64,000 bases of DNA from contig JAGPNK010000010.1 in assembly GCA_020746835.1 (NCBI GenBank), forward strand, positions 1,054,001 to 1,118,000. The letters are read 5' to 3'. Below the pieces are notes generated by a model. It was not told where the DNA came from and ran no database searches. It was given only the letters and a program-made list of their open reading frames with translations. Source of the DNA: Stachybotrys elegans (Eukaryota > Ascomycota > Sordariomycetes > Hypocreales > Stachybotryaceae). Position numbers and translations under genes: made by a program. Numbering within the stretch: the stretch's first letter is position 1; each line of letters begins with the position of its first letter. This document shows positions 34,028 to 45,174 of this stretch, piece by piece.

Positions 34028-35929
34028 CTATCGACCCATCGCACGCTCAATCTCGGCGAGAGCAGCCAAGACCTTCTCGTCATGGTGCCTCCGACCAATC
34101 AGTTGAAGGCTGACTGGTGCATCCACATACTTGTCCGGGCTGTACATGTCGTGCACAAACTTGTCCTCCTCGGTCTTGGGGATATAGCTGGTATCGACGG
34201 GGTCTTTGGAAGGGTCGACTACCGTGACAGGGAAAACAGCTCCTGGGTAGTCCAGCAGGTTCCAGTTTGCTGTGTATCCCCAGTATCGCGACTGGCGGTG
34301 AGGCGTTGCCGCACCGAATGACGCCGGGCAGAGGATGACGTCGACTTCCTGTCCATCTTCTTCGGCTGTCTTGTTCCAAGCACGGGCATACGCCTCGCGA
34401 TACTGATCACGCTCGACGCAACGCTAGAAAGAAGTTTGGCCTTGTCAGCATTGATACTTTCGACGGCCATTTTACTCCATTTTGCTCTTAGAGAAACCAG
34501 GGAATCTTACCTGCCATAGCTCTGCCTGGCTTAGATCCTTGACACTCGGCTGCTCCTCGATGATGAACTTGGTGAGGGGTAGGATTGGTTCTCCCGTTGA
34601 GTTTAAAAGGCCCATGACTTCTTTACCACCATCAGGCCAATAGAGAGAGGTTATGATCTCCCACCCCTTGCGGTGGTTAAGGGGCTCGCAATCCCATTCG
34701 ACAATCTTCATGCCAGCTTTCTTGCAGGCGTCAGACACCTCCTTCATGGCTCGCAACATCGGGGGATGGGGTCTGACAACGCCGTCCCACCATTGGACGG
34801 CGATCTTGAGAGGCCGATCAAAATGATAGGGCGTCCACTCCTGCATGCTGAGGGATGGGTCGATCCGCCAGGGCTTGGCAGAGATGGCGACTTTCATGAA
34901 GAGGTCGAGGGCCTCTCTATCAAGAGCCATAGGTCCAGCGGTGGGCAGGATCGCTTCTTTGCCGGCCATGTGTCCTCTCTGTCCAAGAAGCGAGATGCGC
35001 TTAAGCGTGGGCCTGGCATGATAATGTTAGGTATCTTTTGTCGCAATTGCGGCAGAATGAATTACTGACTTGAACCCGTAGACACCGACATGGGAGCATG
35101 GGCAACGGACGCTGCCTCCAATGTCACCTCCGACACCCTAAAAGCTGGATCAGACAGGATCAGGTGATGTGGAAGCGCCACGTTGCTTACCAGAATACTC
35201 GCGCGCATTCCCAGCATGGCCGCCTCGCCGCCAGAGCTGCCGCCCGGGGTGAGGTCCCGATTGAATGGGTTGACCGTGAGGCCGTAGAGATTGCTCTCAG
35301 TCTCTAGATGCATGATTGTCTGAGGCTGCGTGGTGCGAGCATAAAACACACAGCCCTCGTCCCAAAGGGTGTCGTAGAGCAGGTTGGAGTTGTGCTGCTT
35401 GCCGGCCCAGCAGGCATACGACGCCGAGGAGGTGACATTGTCTCCGACCATGCCATGGTGCTCCTTTGTCGAAATGGGCAGGCCGAAAAGCTGACCTTTC
35501 GGTTCGGGTAGAGAATCAAGATAGCGTGCGCGCTCGATGGCCTCATCCCAGAGGAGGCCAGTCAAACAGTTGGTCTAAATGGTACTAATAAGTTTTCTAA
35601 TCTGACCATGGTCGCTTCTGATGACAGCAGCATGTGGTGGCGGGGGAGCCTCAACGTACGGCAGCTTGCGCCAGTGCGGCTCGTCTCAAGTACGCCCTGG
35701 TCACCTCCTCCACGGAGAGCTTCCTCTCGCGCAGGGCAGCCAGGAGCTGGGTGATGGTGTAGTTCTCTGTGATTTCCAGCTCGCGGGGTGACAGGACCAC
35801 CTTTGCAAGGCCGGTCGAGTTCCGTGGCAGCCCCTCGGGGAGGCCCTGCAGCCTGGGCTCGACCTTGGCCAGGCTGGCTTCGCGGGCAGCTCTCACGTCG
35901 GACACGGCGGCTTCCCAGGACGCAGCCAT
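34028..35929 (-). CDS. Amidase (amidase-signature family, acetamidase-like)
   Basis: The model is complement(join(34028..34423, 34511..35012, 35070..35137, 35191..35574, 35660..35929)), 539 aa, the usual size of fungal acetamidase-like enzymes. The Ser-cisSer-Lys machinery is visible: Lys in LPISTKEHHG, the signature TPGGSSGGEAAMLGMRASIL, and the nucleophile loop GVGGDIGGSVRCPCSH. The nucleophile loop only appears when introns 2 and 3 are removed, which supports the model. The enzyme hydrolyses a carboxylic amide to acid and ammonia; the amide is unknown. No signal peptide is present, so it should be cytosolic. It sits at the left edge of a run of catabolic genes (transporter, aminotransferase, dehydrogenase, TIM barrel) and could release nitrogen from the imported compound. 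Confidence 0.92.
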
Positions 35930-36367
35930 GTTGTCGGTAGGGATGTGATGCGTGTATGGAAGCTATGGACTAGGTTGTTTCCAATGTATAGATATGGATG
36001 GGCCTTATCGGTGGGCAGGGAGATAGTGTTGAGAGTGAGTTCGTAGCCCCGCCTTGCCATGCAGCGACGTCGTAATACATGCCACCTCGTTCTCGCTCAC
36101 CCTCTCCTCCTTTGCTGCAGGCCCGAATTTCGGCCCCGATCGTTATCAAGACTCCTCGGCATATTGTGGAGATTAAACACATAAAAAGCAGCCATGATCT
36201 AAACCTTTTGGGGATCTAGTTTCACTGTTGTCTTCACCGAAATGACACGGCGACTCAGTACAACCAGCCCAAAGCCGTGGCCAGCCGAAAGCCGAGATAC
36301 AAAGCGCAGCAACGCTATTCAATCAAGGCCACTATAAAGAGGACAAGGTTGCTACTGTCTGACTTGC
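35930..36367. other. Intergenic, amidase upstream region
   Basis: This 438 bp separates two genes on the same strand (amidase downstream, transporter upstream). No exon was seen; it should contain the amidase promoter. Confidence 0.6.
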
Positions 36368-38041
36368 CTATAGAATGTACTCAAAATCTAGTGACTTGTC
36401 GCCGATTTCCCCGTTGTCTGTAACTCCCTCGGCCCTTTGCTTCGCCTTTATTTGGTTCCTTCTCCTCAATATGTACCAGATGACGCCGATGCCGCAGACT
36501 GCTGAAAACTCCATTGCTAGACTGATGGCATTTCCCATGATGTATCTAAGGGGGCAAGAGTGTTAGCAAAATTCCTGGCTGCCTGGAAAAGCAGAGTCCT
36601 ACCGAGGCGCAGTAAACGTGGGGTAAACTTGGCTGGCCGCAATGCCCGACGTGTTAGCAATCGAGATGAATAGCGGGAGCGCGGCGCTTCTTTTGTGATC
36701 GGGCTTGACATTGTTGGCAACCCAAGCAACAAGGATGGCATTGAAGCTGTACACTACACACAGTCAGTAAGTCTACCACCCCAGGAAATGGGGGCACTCA
36801 CCTCCCGAGCATAGGAACATGGCAAAATATCCAGCACCCGCGACTGGTGTCCCGATGGCAATCGCATAGCCTGTGATGACGACGATGGGAGGCAGAATGA
36901 CGATGGCGGCGCGCTTCTTCAGCCTGTCGGAAACAGAAGTAGCAATTGCCAGGATAACGCAGGCCATGATATACACCGGGATCGTGAGGTAGTTTACTTG
37001 CAAATCCTCAAACCTGGGGGAGACTGTCAGCAATTAGCCCAAGGGAAAGACTTCAGGCAACTGACCCAAGACCCCTGATAATGGTGGGCAAGAAGAGGCC
37101 AAAGCCAAACAAGGGAATACCTGCACAGAAGAGGCTGATGGAAGCTACCCAAACCATGGTGTCGGTGAGAGCCATGCGGACAAAAGACCAGGCAAACTTC
37201 CCCGAGCCGGTATACGCCACGTCTCTCGTTCGTCGGTCGCGCATGAGCTGCTTCTCATCTTCCTTCAGGAACCAAGCATCTTGAGCGTTCTTGGGCAGGG
37301 ACGCCCAGCAGAGCAAGCCGATACCCACCGAAATAACACCCTCGACAATGAAGAGCCAGCGCCAAGCCTCTAGACCATGCCTGTCACCCATCAACTGGAT
37401 GCCGTACGCGATCAGACCGCCAAATGCTCCAGCGATGGCTGTGGCGCCGTAGAGGACGGCGATCCTCTTGCTCTGACTCTCGCGCGGGTAGATGGTAGAG
37501 ATGATGAAGGAGAGGGCGGGGAAGACGCCCGCCTCGGTGAGACCCAGGAGCAGGCGCATTACGAGGGCCTGGGTGTAGTTGTGGATGAACCCGGTGCCGA
37601 TGACGACTGCACTCCAGGAGATGATGGCGACAGCCAAGACGGTGTTGGCCCCCCAGCGCTTGAGGGCGAGAACCCAGGGCATCTCAAAGACAACATAGGT
37701 GACGTAGAATAGGGAGGATATGTTGGCAAACTCGTTGCCTTGAAGACTAAGGTCCTCCTCGAAGCCGAAGATGCGTGCATTTCCTGGGCACTGTTAGCTA
37801 TTGCCATACAGCTATCTTGGTCGGGCATACCGATGTTGGATCGATCCAGATAGGCCAGCACGAGAATGACGACAAATTGAGGGAGAACGAGATAGTCAAA
37901 CTTGCGGAGGATCTTCTTCTCCTTTTCGGGGTCGATATAGATGGTGCTCGGGCTGTCGAGGTCCGAGTGGTTCGTTGCATCAGTGACCGACGAGGGCGTC
38001 TCCCCGACGGGTTTCTGGTTGGACATGGCGGCGGTATCCAT
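36368..38041 (-). CDS. MFS transporter, anion:cation symporter (allantoate/nicotinate permease) type
   Basis: The model is complement(join(36368..36545, 36603..36753, 36802..37013, 37066..37783, 37831..38041)), 489 aa. A 50-residue cytoplasmic N-terminus leads into the family hallmark KKILRKFDYLVLPQFVVILVLAYLDRSNIGNAR. About 12 membrane segments follow, with the MFS loop motif region (GLTEAGVFPALSFIISTIYPRES) and a short charged tail. The group (Tna1, Dal5, Seo1 relatives) imports organic anions such as nicotinate, allantoate, ureidosuccinate, quinate-type or sugar-acid compounds; the substrate here is unknown. It shares a 619 bp divergent promoter with the class III aminotransferase, a strong sign of co-regulation. 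The fourth intron acceptor (GTGTGTAG) was chosen over a nearby GTACAG because only it keeps the frame. Confidence 0.9.
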
Positions 38042-38194
38042 GATGGGAGAGGGTGTGGCTGCCAATGGCCAGGTGTGAGCGGTTCAAGTTGCAGTCGAGA
38101 GCACTCCATTATGTAGGCAGCATGCAGCCGTCAATATGATCTGCCTTTTCTGGATGACAGCATCGGTCAGTCGGCAAACGACTGCCAGGCAGGC

Positions 38195-38330
38195 TTATCT
38201 TGGTGTGACAAGGATACTCCATTCTACAAAGGCATGTCGAGGCGACGGTACTGGTCTTGGCTTATCGGCAACCAGGAAGTGACTGACGCCGAGAACGGGG
38301 TCCTTGTCAACTCGGCATCCACACCTTATC
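38195..38330. promoter_or_regulatory. Three GATA-type motifs in the divergent transporter/aminotransferase promoter
   Basis: TTATC (GATAA on the other strand) occurs at 38195-38199, 38262-38266 and 38326-38330 inside the 619 bp region between the MFS transporter (-) and the aminotransferase (+). Two of the three are followed by GG. Such sites bind AreA/Nit2-type nitrogen regulators, which would fit amidase and aminotransferase genes. The motif is short and chance occurrence is possible. The rest of 38042-38660 shows no exon. Confidence 0.4.
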
Positions 38331-38660
38331 GGTTTCCCCGCTGCCCGCTGTGCTGTGTGGGCTTGATATCCGTGCCTAGTGGGCACAACCCCTCGTCTGC
38401 CCATGTAAGTAGGCCCAATAAGCCTGATGCCAGGGCGCGGCCTGGGATTTGGTCCCCGTTGCCGGCCGCAGCTTAGACCCTAAAGTTCCGCCATTGGGTA
38501 GATCGTGGGCGAACTATACGATAGCTCTGGTTGGGTTACAGCTCGAATGGCTATTAGATACACTTCACCCCGCAGCTCCAAGCAAGATAATAATACTACA
38601 CGGCCACTCAACAAGCTTACGACTCGCTACGTTGTTGTAGTCCTTCAGAGTGTAGCAAGG

Positions 38661-40565
38661 ATGATCCGCCACCCCATGTCCAAGACTCCTGCAAGGACGA
38701 TGCTCCTTAGCATCAATGCATCGCCGGCGATCAACACCAATCGTGCGTCGTGGCCAAAGAGGTCTCATACCCGGAAGATAGCGATTCGACCTCTCTCTAC
38801 AACACCAGTTTCGCATGCTACTTCACCAACATCTCCACGCCTTTCCGCCCAAGCCCTGGCCGAGACGCAAGCCTCCAAAGATGCAGAGCCCACCAGTGCC
38901 AGAAACAGCGCGATGCTTCATCGATCCATCAAGACGGAGCCGATGCAAGTTGTCGCTGGCCGTCAAAGACACTTGATCTTCTCCAACGGCCAAGCAGTGC
39001 TGGACTCTACCTGCGGCGCTGCGGTTTCCTGCATTGGCTATGGCAATGAAAGGGTCAAGAGAGCCATGATTGAACAGATTGACAAGTTTGCGTACGCCAA
39101 CTCCATGTTCTTTGGACATCCGATTGGTGAGGAGCTGGCCGCAGAGCTCATCGCAGGAACTGATGGAGTCATGTCAAAAGCCTACATCATGTGCTCTGGT
39201 AAGTCTCTTTTCTCTTCCAAGTTCATTCGGGGTGCTAATCTTTCGCGACGTGCCAGGCTCAGAGGCTATGGAATCCGCCATGAAGATGGCTCGTCAATAC
39301 TACACAGAGCTCTCCCCGAAGCAGACAGAAAGAGTGAATTTTATTGCCCGAAAGGGATCTTATCACGGCACGACGCTAGGTTCCCTGTCAATGAGCGGAC
39401 ATGTAGCCCGGCGAAGCCTATTCGAGGACATGCTTCTCTCAAACACCCACCATGTCTCGCCCTGCAACGCATACCGTGGAATGAAGGAAGGACAGACAAC
39501 TGAAGAGTACGTTGAGCAGCTGGCGGATGAGCTGGACCGGAAATTCCAAGAACTAGGCCCCGAGACTGTCTGTGCCTTTGTTGCAGAGCCGGTTGTAGGA
39601 GCAGTAAGTTTAATCCTCAGCGAGCCATGACAAATCACCGCTAACAGCGTCAGACTCTTGGGTGTGTCCCAGCTGTCCCCGGGTACTTCCCGGCCATGAA
39701 GAAGGTGTGCGAAAAGTATGGAGCTCTCTTGATACTAGACGGTAAGGAACCCATCCATTATCCATCTCTCACTATGTTCTCAAGGAGTAGATTTGCTCAT
39801 TCTTTACAGAAGTCATGTCTGGTATGGGCAGATCGGGGACACTACATGCATGGCAGCAGGAGGGTGTAACTCCCGATATTCAGACCCTCGCCAAAGGCTT
39901 GGGTGGAGGTTACGCGCCTATTGCTGGGATGCTCATCAACCACCGCGTAGCGGACGTCCTCAAGCGCGGAAGCGGGTGAGTTTACCTCCAGATACCGGTA
40001 CTTTCCCGGACGCAAAGGTGCAACTAACTGCTAACCGTTCAAATCCAGTTCCTTTTTGCACGGTCACACTTATCAAGGCCACCCAGTGGGATGCGCTGCG
40101 GCCCTCGAGGTCCAACGCATCATCCGCGAGGAGAACCTTGTCGACCGAGTCAAGGAGTCCGGGAAACTTCTAAGCTCCCTTTTGCACGAATACCTGGATG
40201 ACCACCCCTATGTTGGCAACATCCGCGGCAAAGGGCTTTTCTGGGGCGTATGTATTTGGCACTGGATATATACTCTGGATATGTATCACTGACTTGCTGC
40301 TGCATAGATTGAATTTGTAGCAGATAAGGGTACAAAGACCCCGTTCCCACCATCAGCCGGTGTGGCCAACGCCATTCACACCGAAGGGCTCCTTGTCGAA
40401 GGCATCAGTTTATACCCAGGGACTGGTACCAAGGACGGCGTCGAGGGAGACCATGTCCTCTTATCACCGGCGTACAACAGCACCAAGGAGGAAATCGAGG
40501 AAATAGCCCTCAAGACCCGAAATGCAGTGGTACAAGCCTTCGAGAAACTCCAATACTTCTCATAG
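38661..40565 (+). CDS. Class III PLP aminotransferase, probably mitochondrial
   Basis: The model is join(38661..39198, 39257..39603, 39654..39741, 39810..39975, 40049..40247, 40308..40565), 531 aa. The first 75 residues are rich in Arg, Ser, Thr and Ala with hardly any acid ([20 protein letters not shown]), typical of a mitochondrial targeting peptide; conserved sequence starts around [23 protein letters not shown]. Family marks are [29 protein letters not shown] (Asp to the pyridine ring) and [12 protein letters not shown] with the PLP-binding Lys. Class III enzymes move amino groups from omega-amino acids or amines (GABA, beta-alanine, ornithine, diamino compounds) to a keto acid. The substrate is unknown. 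It ends 70 bp from the end of the 6PGDH-like gene and shares a promoter with the MFS transporter, so it probably belongs to one catabolic unit. Confidence 0.9.
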
Positions 40566-40635
40566 TGTATAGATAGGAGTTCAAATCTAGTAAGATGTTT
40601 TACCGTGACATGCTTCCCAAAGACATATATGTGTT

Positions 40636-42199
40636 CTACTTGTCAGATTTCCCCTTCGCTGGCTTCCACTCGTAGTGAGATTGACCCTTTTGGGGAAGTC
40701 CTGGAGGATCCTTCCACGTATCAAACATGTGCTTGCCAAAGTAGTCCAGCTGTGCTTCCATGAACTGCGTCGGCAAAGTTGTTGAAGTCGTATACTTGAA
40801 GTGCTCCCAGCTCTGACTGATTGCCGGCACGCACAAATCGGCCTCGACGCTCTTCAGCACCACCTCCTTTACCGCCGAGGCATGGTTGCGGAGCTCCTGT
40901 GCGACGACGGCGTTCTCCAGGACAACCTCCGGATCATGCTTGGGATTGGCGTACATCTGATCGAGCAGACTGACTATGCCGTCGGCCTGGATAATGCAGC
41001 CGCCGCTCCAGATCTGCAGGATGTCGCGGTAGTTCAAGTTCCAGCTCTTCGACTTGTCCTTTTCCCGGATCAGGTCCAACCCCTCGGCAAAGCAGCTGAT
41101 GAAACAGAAGGACACTGCGCTTCGCACCGACTCGATGAACGCATCCCTTGACTCTACTTTAATGCTCGTGGCCGTCACACCCCCTGACACGGCCGCCTTG
41201 ACGCCGCTGCGCTGCGCAGCAAAGGCGGATGCATATCGAAACATGTGTGCGCAGACTATTGTTGCTGCCGGGACATGCATGGCCATTGCTTCTTCCGCTG
41301 ACCAGTTTCCTGTGAGCTCGGTTTCATCCACGTCCTGGACCACCTTGTCCCGCACTTTGTCTAGCACATACTCCCCTTCCTCATTCTTGGTCGACAGGAT
41401 GTCGGCGCCGATCTTGATGAGGTAGCAGCCCCGGAGAAGGCCGTCGCTATTCCACTGGCGAAAGATGGCACTCAGCTCCTCGTAGCTGAGACCTACACCA
41501 TGTGTGAGAACCGACCATGCTTCTGCTAGAACAGACAACATCCCTTGCTCAATGCCGTTATGGATTGTCTTGACGTAATGCCCGCTCCCGCCTGGGCCCA
41601 CGGGTCTAACGCATGGCTTTCCCTCCTTGTCCTTAGCCGAAATCTTCTCGAGAAGTGGCAAGATTTTGTCGAGGCCCTTGGGATCCCCGCCAGGCGAGAA
41701 GCTAGGTCCGGCCCGGGCAGCTTGATACCCGCCGGAGACACCACAGCCAATGTAATAGACTCCGTCCGGCTGCAGATCCGCCTGTCGGCGCTCGGCACTA
41801 GCATAGTTTTCGTTGGCGCAATCAATGAGGACATCGCCGTCCGATAGATGAGGCCTCATTGCTTCAATTGATTTGTCGATGGGACTGCCATGAGGAGTGG
41901 AGAAGAAGAAGACGCCATAATCACTACCATCTTTGACAGCTCGACATAGCGCCTCATAGTTATCTTCCAAGACAACTTTGTTTTCAAGATTTATAGCCTT
42001 GGCATCGTGGCTTAATTTTTGTACGTTCTGCTCATCTGTGAATCGGTGAGTGGTTAACCGTTTTGGTTGGCTTGGTCTGGCACTTACTCGGATCATAGAA
42101 ATGCACTGCTATGCCATTTTCAGCGAGTAGCAACGACATGCCCGACCCCATACTGCCGGTCCCGATCATACCGACTCGCTGTGGATACTTCGACTTCAT
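40636..42199 (-). CDS. 6-phosphogluconate dehydrogenase-like protein (divergent paralog)
   Basis: The model is complement(join(40636..42035, 42088..42199)), 503 aa. A Rossmann fold starts at once (RVGMIGTGSMGSGM) and is followed by the 6PGDH all-helical C-terminal domain. Catalytic-site blocks are present in altered form: CGVSGGYQAARAGPSFSPGG where the housekeeping enzyme has GSGVSGGEEGARYGPS, and the intact substrate motif HYVKTIHNGIE with the catalytic Lys and the HNG. The family decarboxylates 6-phosphogluconate to ribulose 5-phosphate with NADP; this copy is divergent and sits among catabolic genes, so it may act on a related sugar acid instead. It is divergent from the TIM-barrel gene (409 bp shared promoter). 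The short first exon ends on a split codon (CCG A/AT). Confidence 0.88.
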
Positions 42200-42608
42200 G
42201 GTGAGATTCTTTAGATGGTGACTACATCAGCCAAGATTAAAATCTAAAAAGGGCATGTTTGTCCTTTATATCGAGGATGTTTCCGCACAGGTATCCATGA
42301 TGTAATAATGCGGAGACTCCTAATTGCTGGATAAGAGTGACACTGAGCAGGGCTCACTGTGACAGGATGCATAGCATCAAGTCAATTGGTAAAAACTTAT
42401 ATAAGAAAGGGTTTACTGGCTTAACCATGATGTAATGGTGAGTTTAGGGAGATGGATCAAGGTCTATGAGGTAATAATGATGTAGTCGGTCGGCCAGAGG
42501 CTCCAGAAGTTCTATGGAATATTTTTATAAGACCTTAGATGATCTGCTTCAAATTTTGCTGCAAGTTTCCTCCTAATAGAGCCTGTCTTCTTCTTCTATT
42601 GCTCGACC
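42200..42608. other. Divergent promoter region
   Basis: This 409 bp lies between the 6PGDH-like gene (-) and the TIM-barrel gene (+). It is AT-rich, with one GATAA motif near 42.33 kb, and holds no exon. Confidence 0.6.
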
Positions 42609-43681
42609 ATGATTCGCGCCCCCGATTCAACATTGATACCAACTTCCTTTGCTACCTGCAGCTTCGTGAATGCATCAGGAGAGGCTCTCCCTGAGAAGTT
42701 GAAAGCAATTAAAAATGCAGGTTTCGACGGCATCGAGCTGGCAATGCCGGACCTGCTCGAATATGGGGGGGTTGTTACGGGTGGAGAAGTCAGTCCGACC
42801 GATTACCAGGCCATCGCTCAGGTAGCAAAAAAAGTCCGGCAAATGACGGATGAACTGGGTCTTACAATACTCATGTTGCAGCCCTTTGCAAACTTTGAAG
42901 GATGGACAGTTGGGACATTTGACAAAGAGAGGAGAGATGCCTTCGACAGGGTCCGAGGTTGGATGCTCGTCATGGAATCGGCAGGCATAGAAATGCTGCA
43001 GGTATGAAATGCCATACGGATGCGCGCCGATATGCTTACTCCCTCCAGATTGGATCCTCTGATGCGGAAGGCATTTCGGTCTCCGTAGAAGCCTTGGCAC
43101 GGGACCTGTGTGAGCTTTGCAGCATGTTTGAGGCAAAAGGCTTCCGTATCGCGTATGAGAACTGGTGCTGGGCAACTCGAGCACCGACCTGGAAGGATGT
43201 CTGGTCCATTGTCAAGCAAGTCAACCGACCACAGATTGGGCTTTGCTTGGACACCTTTCAGACAGCTGGTTCCGAGCTTGCAGACCCTACCACCAAATCG
43301 GGGTATATAGGAGACCGGGAGGATCTTGCGGCTCGTTGGGTTAAAAGTCTTACCGAGCTTACAGCCTCGGTGCCTCCGGAGAAGATCTTCCTCCTCCAGA
43401 TTTCTGATGCTTACAAGATGGATCCGCCGCTGGAGAACAGCGTGAAGGGCGGACAACGTCCCAGGTCCCGATGGAGCCACGACTATCGACCGCTCCCCGG
43501 GGGAGGCTACTTGGCAAAACCTGTTCAACAAGTCCTCGATGCGGTTCTTTCGACGGGCTTTAGAGGGTGGCTATCCATCGAGACTTTTGACAGTAAAATG
43601 AAGGATGGGATAAGCATGGAGGATTTTGCCAAACAGGCTATGGAGTCGCTTGAACAGATGGTTCGGTCGTCGTTGGCTTAG
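42609..43681 (+). CDS. Sugar-isomerase-fold TIM barrel, 3-dehydroshikimate dehydratase-like
   Basis: The model is join(42609..43001, 43049..43681), 341 aa. It belongs to the xylose-isomerase-like/AP-endonuclease-2 barrel family. Metal ligands expected for the family are visible: Glu in RIAYENWCW, Asp in LCLDTFQ, Gln in LLQISDA and Glu in LSIETFD. The segment RSRWSHDYRPLPGGGYL corresponds to the conserved RMSWSRN..L..GGYLP region of QA-4-type 3-dehydroshikimate dehydratases, which turn dehydroshikimate into protocatechuate. That reaction is the best guess, but isomerases or epimerases of sugar acids have the same fold. There is no sign of other quinate-pathway genes in the window. It shares a divergent promoter with the 6PGDH-like gene. 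Confidence 0.85.
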
Positions 43682-45174
43682 CATACTACGAGAATCGCAG
43701 TCCAGATATTAGAGTCGGGCTGCCCAACTGCTCTTGCGCCTTGGTAGAGGTAACATAACATCTGCTTACTATACCTTGGTCGAGATGATATTCAACATCC
43801 TGCTACTGGAGCACCTTTTGGTGTCGTAATTGAGCATACGGGGGTGGCCACTGCTTTCCTACGTATGCTTCAAACCTATTGGAGTTCATGCTGGAGTAGG
43901 TGCGTGCAGTGTGGAAAAAAGAACAATAGTATATGCGAACAATGAGGGTGGCCTTGCTACGCGCAGGACCAGAGAACAGAGCCAAACAATGAAGCTATTG
44001 TAGGTCATAGAAACGGAAGTAGGAAGACTTGTATTATTGAAGCTATCTAGAAAGGGAAGGCACCAGCCATCCTGGGTTAACTTGGGTGATGGTGTAGGTG
44101 CCTGAGGCAACAGGGCATAAACCCCACCTACCCTGCACCACAGGCTCAATGCATTGATGGATCACACGCTAGCAGAGTTAGAGCTGAGATGTTGAATCGA
44201 TGGCTGGCAGCCGCACCTAGCACCGACTTCATCACACTCGCAGTGGGTTGTCTGGCTTCCAGAAGTTACTAAAGTCTAATCACCGGCTTATGCTCTAAGA
44301 CAACGCTTCCTGAGCCAATCGCAAACTCGTTGCAAGTCAACAAGATAATGTCGTGCAACTGGACCTGTGCGAGTGACAACGTGAGACAGCACGTCAATAA
44401 TCTCACACTGGAGACTCTGAATGCTCCCATGAAGGCATGACACTAAGAAGATGTAATACTCGGCAATGACCTCCGGCCTTCCATAATTTTCCGTAGAATA
44501 ATCCCAATGTCATGCCTATGTAACACCTCCTTTGCCAATACATCATATTCTCCACGCGATTCTGACATTTGGCTTATTCCAGCGCCTTCGGCGTCATGTT
44601 TACTCACGATGATAGCATGTATCGAAGATGTATCCGAGAGGAGCCGTCTGCTCGGTCTACATGCGGGCTTCGCCCTTCCTGAAGATGCGCTTCACAATGA
44701 GTGTGTGGGCGGTAGCATCGCGAGTCAAGGTTTCTGCAACAGAGCCCATACTTGCCGTGAACGACAAGAGTTTGGGCGGCTGTATTAAATCCGTAACACT
44801 GTACGCCACTATAGGAGAAACCATTCCCTATAAAAAAACAATAACATGCCATCGATGCGCGCATCTCAAATCGTTTCTCGTCGATCAGCTTCACCCAGAC
44901 AACGATCAATCCACGGAAATGGGCCGCACGAAGCTGGCGCCAGGATCCAGTCATGTTTCGAGTGTCTCTCCCGTCGTCGCTTGCTTCCAAGATAAGATAA
45001 ACTCCATTGCCAGACACCGTCCTTTCCGAGTCCCCCACAGTGCGTTTTGGTATATCCTATGTTGTGTCGTCTGTTCGCCTCGTGTTCTGAGTTTAAGATC
45101 GAATTGTTTCTACTTTGCTTTCGTCGTTTTCGGCTCGTATCCTCGTCATGACATGATGATATCGCTGATCCATC
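43682..45174. other. Intergenic between convergent genes
   Basis: Apart from repeat family A copy 2, this 1.5 kb between the TIM-barrel gene (+) and the bZIP gene (-) holds no exon that I could support. Confidence 0.55.
43896..43994. repeat. Dispersed repeat family A, copy 2
   Basis: About 99 bp here match 22774-22868 in the same orientation, with point differences and a small insertion near the middle. It lies about 215 bp behind the TIM-barrel gene. Several differences are transitions (e.g. ACATGCG here reads ATATGCG), as expected for old copies. Confidence 0.8.

Noticed and set aside
44507..45038. Overlapping open frames between repeat family A and the bZIP gene
   Set aside because: No frame has recognisable sequence and none can be joined to neighbours through credible splice sites.
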